Made by a program: the position numbers and the translations under genes. From NCBI RefSeq assembly GCF_016859285.1, contig NC_053413.1, positions 16,325,501-16,389,500 of the forward strand: DNA of 64,000 nucleotides. Reading direction: 5' to 3'. Each line of letters starts with the position of its first letter. The first letter of the stretch is position 1. This document shows positions 61,397-64,000 of the stretch, one piece after another. The stretch comes from Xiphias gladius. Its lineage: Eukaryota; Chordata; Actinopteri; Istiophoriformes; Xiphiidae. The notes under the pieces are model-generated. The model was not told where the DNA came from. It worked only from the letters and a program-made list of their open reading frames with translations, and made no database searches.

Positions 61397-63875
61397 TGAC
61401 TCAGTGACTATGATGACTTTGACCTATTGTGATGGTAGTAACACATTATACTATATGACACAGTTTAAATCTTAAATGTTTATATTTAATGTTTTCCACC
61501 TCAAAAATAAGTAACTAACTAACCAGAATCATTGCAACATTGTCTGATCCCGTTATTGTTTCTTTTATTACCCTTCACACATGGATCCTCTTATTTTTTT
61601 GGCATTTCACTGCATTTACAGCAGCATTAAACCTGATCGCACCTTCTGTAAAACTTCATCTTATTCTAACTTTGTTTATACTTTTACAGTGAACTTCTTA
61701 GATCTTCATTTTAATAATAATTCTATTATTCAGACTTTGAGCTACATATCCAGAAATACAGTTTGTATCGAAAGCAGCACTTATTTATTAATCCGTGTAT
61801 TAATGTGTGATAATATATCAAGGAACTGAGGCAAGACAAAAATTAGGTGGTATCAAGAACTGTGAAAGAAAAAATTGAAAAGAAAATTGAAAGAAAAACT
61901 TGGCAATGTTTTGCTGACATCTGTTGGTTAGTGTAGCTGCAGCTAAACAAAAAGATGTTTTGGTATACAGATATATGCAAAAAGTTAGGAAAGAAGGATA
62001 AAAACTGATCTGTAAAATTATGTTTGTTTTTTAAGGATATCTGTGTAATAGAATTACCTCTTCAGGCCTCTTAAAATGTATTTAAATTAAACCAACCCTC
62101 ATTTTCCAGGTAATACTGATGATCGTTTTGGGAATTCATTCAATTCTAGGTGTTGTACACACAGTACTGTGGGTGGTCATAGTAGCTTAAAAGTACCAAT
62201 AAAAATACAAACTGCAGACTTGAGGGTATTTAATATCCAACTGCAGCTGCCATTTGGTGTCAGACATAAAAGAGAGATCAGTAAAACTGCCACACTCCCA
62301 AAAAATACTCCCCCTGCTGGCATGACGGGCAAATACTTTTACACTTTTTAGACTTTTCCTGGTTTAGACTCAAAAGTAATTGCATTCTGCATTCACAACT
62401 CAACGTGCAAATGCTGATGAACGCCTGGCTACATTCCCGTACGTTTTACACCTGTGGTAATTTTACACTAGACTCAGATTAAGTAACCCCGGTGTGTATG
62501 GGGTCAGGGATCACTGAGACCCCTGCCCAGGATTTGATGATGGTGCTGTTTAACCCCTGTCGACTTGGGCTGATCCTGCTTCTTGACCCCCCTGCTTATG
62601 AAGGTTTCCTTTTACAAATTTTGACCCCTCCAACTGACACTGCAAATCCACCAATCATCACTCAACGGCCCGCTGCTGATGCTTTGCTCTCATGAAGCTG
62701 TCGCTGATGGGAGCTGATAATGAGAAAATTGCTGACAGATGATTATGTCAAGACTTCTGTCATGAAAGGACACAGGACAATAAAACTGACCTGTGTAAGT
62801 GAGACTGAGTGTATACACATACAATTACTCTCTATTATCCTTGTAACTTAGCATCATTATATTAATATTATTATTATAACCTATTGTTGTAGTTAAATTA
62901 ATTCTCTATATGTGATCGACAGGAGGCATGAGAATTGCTCCCCATCGGCAGTAAATAACATTTTTTATCGTCACCATTAATCAGCTTGAATTGTTCACAG
63001 ATGTCTGTGTATATCTTAGACTCTTCAGATAACAATGTACTTGACCCAATACAATATGATGGCAGGAAAGCAAAAACAGTTGTCGGATGAGGAGCAGCAA
63101 AGTAATGGAAAACAAACAGAAGATGTCAATATGGTGGGCTACCTGGCACTAAAGCAAGGGCTTGGCTGGCGAGTTACAGAGGAGATGAAGGAGAGTAGGA
63201 AATAGTTTTTCTTAAAATATGAACTAGATTTCCTCCAGGGACATATAACATACCAAGAATACAATTTTCAAGCTTAACCAAAGTCAGCCGACCGCGTCGC
63301 TGTGCATGGATGTGGGTGCAGTAAAATAAATGACCAGCAGGGAGTGATGTGTCATTGGTTGGTTGCTGTCTGTATAGGGCTGGAGAGTGGACATATGAAC
63401 CATAATGGTCACACATTTGGATGGTTGGATTGCAGTAATCAGTTCATTCACAAACCGTTTGATAACTCTTAATGGCCCAGGTACTCCGTGTAACACCCCT
63501 GCCTCTAGGACAAACATGCGGGAGTGCACATACACACACACACGATTAATTTTATCATTTACTTCCGAAATTAATTTTGATTCCTTAACATTATCAAATT
63601 GTGCTTTTCGGATTTTCTGCAAACCTTTTTCCTATTAAAAGCAAAAGTTTGGGCTTCCCCTTCTTTCATTTTTCTGTCTTTTTAAACCCAGACACTTTTT
63701 GTGTTTTTGTGTGTCAAATGACATGCAGAAGCAGCGCTGACAGAGAGGCAGAGGTGGTCAGAGTGACAGCTCAAGGGCCGTGTTGCGTGAGAGTGACTCG
63801 GGCTGTTCTCAGACTCTGTGTGGTCTGGGTGTGTGGTCTCAGCTGACGGGCAGGGAGGAAACCCGGGAGAGCCCA

Positions 63876-63876
<1 letters not shown>

Positions 63877-63962
<86 letters not shown>

Positions 63963-63975
63963 TGTGTGTTTGTGT
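63877..63975. repeat. (TG)n microsatellite at the right edge
   Basis: About 40 TG units followed by interrupted TTTGTG units. It explains the Thr/His-rich minus-strand frame at the end of the window. Confidence 0.98.
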
Positions 63976-64000
63976 GTGTGTTGATGCGTGTGTGTTCAAG

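Larger units (their letters stand above)
58981..63999. other. Region downstream of irf4, no gene recognised
   Basis: No exon of the gene that follows IRF4 in mammals (EXOC2) is recognisable. Short frames such as 59769-60098 (+) show no known domain and no splice partners. The region contains a repeat remnant at about 59600-59690, a hairpin at 61326-61396, an AG-rich run (about 61100-61135), a TG run (60604-60623) and a long TG repeat at the right end. Confidence 0.55.

Noticed and set aside
63682-63999. His/Thr-rich minus-strand frame
   Set aside because: Translated TG repeat at the window edge; the non-repeat part shows no known domain.
1-63999. tRNA, rRNA, CRISPR or bacterial-type operon features
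   Set aside because: None seen; the sequence is vertebrate nuclear DNA and no cloverleaf or spaced direct-repeat array was recognised by eye.

Overview
The window is vertebrate genomic DNA, most likely from a teleost fish. Genes are split by GT-AG introns, long dinucleotide repeats and miniature DNA transposons fill the spaces, one gene is a non-visual opsin of a type kept by fish and birds but absent from mammals, and one repeat family resembles a common ray-finned fish MITE. There is no operon structure, CRISPR array, phage or plasmid.

Six protein genes can be read exon by exon, with every intron phase closing. From left to right: the 3' part of phlpp1 (+, 547-5328, entering from outside the window); mep1b (-, 6985-13639, 14 exons, complete); about 9 kb with no gene; an Opn5-group opsin, probably opn7/Opn5L1 (+, coding 25639-31644, with a possible promoter near 22426); ripk1 (-, 36921-41676, 10 coding exons); a decayed Ty3/gypsy pol fragment (about 43400-43770); dusp22 (+, 45022-49045, 7 exons); irf4 (+, 50702-58374, 8 coding exons plus a probable leader exon). 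The last 5 kb hold the irf4 3' UTR and repeats.

The genes do not form a single pathway, but several relate to signalling. PHLPP1 is a Ser/Thr phosphatase acting on AKT/PKC-type kinases. RIPK1 is the death-domain/RHIM kinase of TNF signalling. DUSP22 is a small myristoylated phosphatase of JNK and lymphocyte signalling. IRF4 is the lymphoid and pigment transcription factor, and a perfect kappa-B site lies in its putative promoter. MEP1B is a membrane metalloprotease. In humans phlpp1 and mep1b are on chromosome 18 while ripk1, dusp22 and irf4 are together on 6p25, so the opsin sits where two human-separated blocks meet.

The most notable item is the opsin. It keeps the retinal-binding Lys, but has Cys-Cys in the second extracellular loop and Val-Cys-Phe in place of the E/DRY triplet. 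The Cys-Cys is the hallmark of the dark-active, light-inactivated Opn5L1 type. No entirely new system was found. Other items are a nested fold-back element in an irf4 intron, an in-frame upstream start for IRF4, a possibly displaced caspase-8 site in RIPK1 and a MITE family shared by two introns.
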